NCBI GenBank assembly: GCA_964523975.1
Contig: CAZGBM010000081.1
Location: 1-7,474, forward strand
Origin: JAFGHJ01 sp964523975
GTDB taxonomy: Bacteria > Hydrothermota > UBA3072
Direction of reading: 5' to 3'
DNA length: 7,474 bases
Below are positions 6,845 through 7,474 of this stretch, piece after piece (position 1 is the stretch's first letter; every line of letters begins with the position of its first letter). The notes under the pieces are model-generated. The model had not been told where the DNA came from. It saw only the letters and a program-made list of their open reading frames with translations, and ran no database searches. The translations under genes and the position numbers were made by a program.

Positions 6845-7010
6845 TTAGACAGGATTGACAGGATTAACTTGATTTGTTTCGAATAAATAAAATGGGTTGT
6901 GAGGTAGGCTTAGTGTTCTCTGTGTATTCTGTTTTTCTCTGCCTGCCCTGTAGGGAGGAACGACCGTATCAGGGTGTGCTCTGTGGTGATTTTTTTTTAA
7001 TTCATTTTTT
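6845..7010. repeat. Gene-free spacer resembling a mosaic of short intergenic repeats
   Basis: The spacer contains the tandem nonamer GACAGGATT twice (6848-6856, 6857-6865), CTCTGTG twice (6918-6924, 6979-6985) and a small hairpin CCTGCCC-TGTA-GGGAGG (6942-6958, one bulged G). Similar GACAGGATT and CTCTGTG strings recur, from memory, between genes of several environmental bacteria. No reading frame of note was seen on either strand. Whether these pieces repeat elsewhere in this genome cannot be told from the window. Confidence 0.45.
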
Positions 7011-7020
7011 AATTTTTATT

Positions 7021-7072
7021 TGTAATTTTGCTATTTGATATTTGATTTTTGCATTTTAGCGGTTCTGCCGCT
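7021..7072 (+). repeat. AT-rich intergenic repeat, copy 2, with terminal GC hairpin
   Basis: This copy is 44/52 identical to 5929-5980 and in the same orientation. Its end forms AGCGGT-TCT-GCCGCT (7058-7072). The outer pair changes from T-A in copy 1 to A-T here, and the inner pair from C-G to T-G, so pairing is kept although bases differ. Its last base is the first base of the -35 hexamer of the downstream promoter. The similarity may extend leftward into the T-rich stretch from about 7000, which matches the inverted partial copy. Confidence 0.7.
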
Positions 7073-7100
7073 TGACAACTTTTGGTTATCAGATTATAAT
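7072..7100 (+). promoter_or_regulatory. Perfect-consensus sigma-70-type promoter
   Basis: TTGACA at 7072-7077 and TATAAT at 7095-7100 are separated by exactly 17 bases, a full match to the housekeeping consensus. Transcription would start near 7106-7108. The first ATG of the downstream gene is at 7114, leaving a leader of only about 6-8 nt. The -35 directly follows the hairpin of repeat copy 2. Confidence 0.85.
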
Positions 7101-7113
7101 TAATATTGTAGTT

Positions 7114-7474
7114 ATGATAATATTCGTTTTAATGTCTTTTCTTATAAATCATGAAATATTGAGTCAGGCTGATTTTGATGAATATCTTTCTCTTGATATC
7201 CAATCCGAAAGAATAGACATTGGTATTCTCAGTCCGTTGAATTCTCCCATCGAGATTCCTGGAGCCATAAAGGGTACAATACAGGCTGATACCGATTGGG
7301 TTTTTATCTGTTCAGCTGAAGGAGATTTCCTATCCAGAGAAGGAAACACTATGCCGGTAGAGCGATTAGCCTGGCGGATAGAGGGTGGGGAATGGGTTCC
7401 TTTCGAGATGGGTGAGATCAAGCTTCTGGAGGGAGTTCCCACATCAGAGGGAGGAAGGTCTTTTTCGATAGATT
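7114..7474 (+). CDS. Probable secreted protein of unknown function, 5' part (continues past window)
   Basis: The frame stays open to the window end, giving 120 residues. The N-terminus MIIFVLMSFLINHEILSQA is a short hydrophobic stretch with a plausible cleavage after Ala19, a weak Sec signal lacking the usual N-terminal Lys/Arg. The ATG at 7114 is preferred because it gives the hydrophobic leader and follows a perfect promoter. ATG at 7132 is an alternative but would lose half the leader. Neither has a Shine-Dalgarno. The mature part is acidic and contains DWVFICSAEGDF (Trp62), then LAWRIEGGEWVPF (Trp94). This matches the order and spacing of DW-GD-W-x-x-F in the 6198 product (29 versus 32 residues between the Trp), so the two are probably distant paralogues. 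Function is unknown; an extracellular beta-sandwich is inferred only from strand-like alternation. Confidence 0.75.
   Translation, partial: MIIFVLMSFLINHEILSQADFDEYLSLDIQSERIDIGILSPLNSPIEIPGAIKGTIQADTDWVFICSAEGDFLSREGNTMPVERLAWRIEGGEWVPFEMGEIKLLEGVPTSEGGRSFSID

Noticed and set aside
6845..7010. Short direct repeats (GACAGGATT, CTCTGTG) as a CRISPR array
   Set aside because: Units are only 7-9 bases, with two copies each and no regular spacers.
7164..7442. 92-residue - strand frame at the right end
   Set aside because: Antisense to the secreted-protein gene that has a perfect promoter; no independent support.

Overview
The window looks like an A+T-rich bacterial chromosome segment. It has a compact housekeeping block (1-5719), then about 1.7 kb of loosely packed accessory sequence (5720-7474). 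The lineage cannot be fixed from the sequence. The gene order rpoA-rplQ, a bacterial-type ValRS and Shine-Dalgarno (SD)-led starts make it a bacterium. A perfect sigma-70-type promoter (TTGACA-17-TATAAT) and strong SD sites argue against Bacteroidota. Small Sec-exported beta-rich proteins and repeat-filled intergenic DNA would suit a poorly cultured lineage, but that is a guess.

Region 1 (1-875) is the end of the ribosomal-protein operon: the 3' part of rpoA (RNA polymerase alpha, cut by the window edge) and rplQ (L17), joined by an ATGA overlap.

Region 2 (885-5719) continues on the same strand. A 738-residue protein ends in an atypical class III nucleotidyl cyclase domain. Two bases after it, valS (valyl-tRNA synthetase) begins. 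Tight spacing and lack of any visible terminator suggest rpoA-rplQ-cyclase-valS are co-transcribed. This would physically link a possible signalling or sensor protein with transcription and translation genes. The cyclase domain keeps both metal Asp residues and the Lys/Asp pair typical of ATP recognition. It lacks the Asn and Arg normally needed at the transition state. It also has an enlarged internal segment and a long N-terminal half that I do not recognise. This is the most unusual object in the window.

Region 3 (5720-7474) holds two small secreted proteins on the + strand, at 6198-6755 and from 7114 past the right edge. They appear to be distant paralogues (shared DW...GD...W-x-x-F pattern). 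A strong intrinsic terminator closes the first. The non-coding DNA contains an AT-rich interspersed repeat, with two direct copies at 85% identity and a partial inverted copy. Its small GC hairpin is preserved by a compensatory base change. One copy abuts the perfect promoter of the last gene, whose start codon would lie only about 7 nt from the transcription start. The leader of the 6198 gene can form a long-range helix ending exactly at its Shine-Dalgarno sequence.
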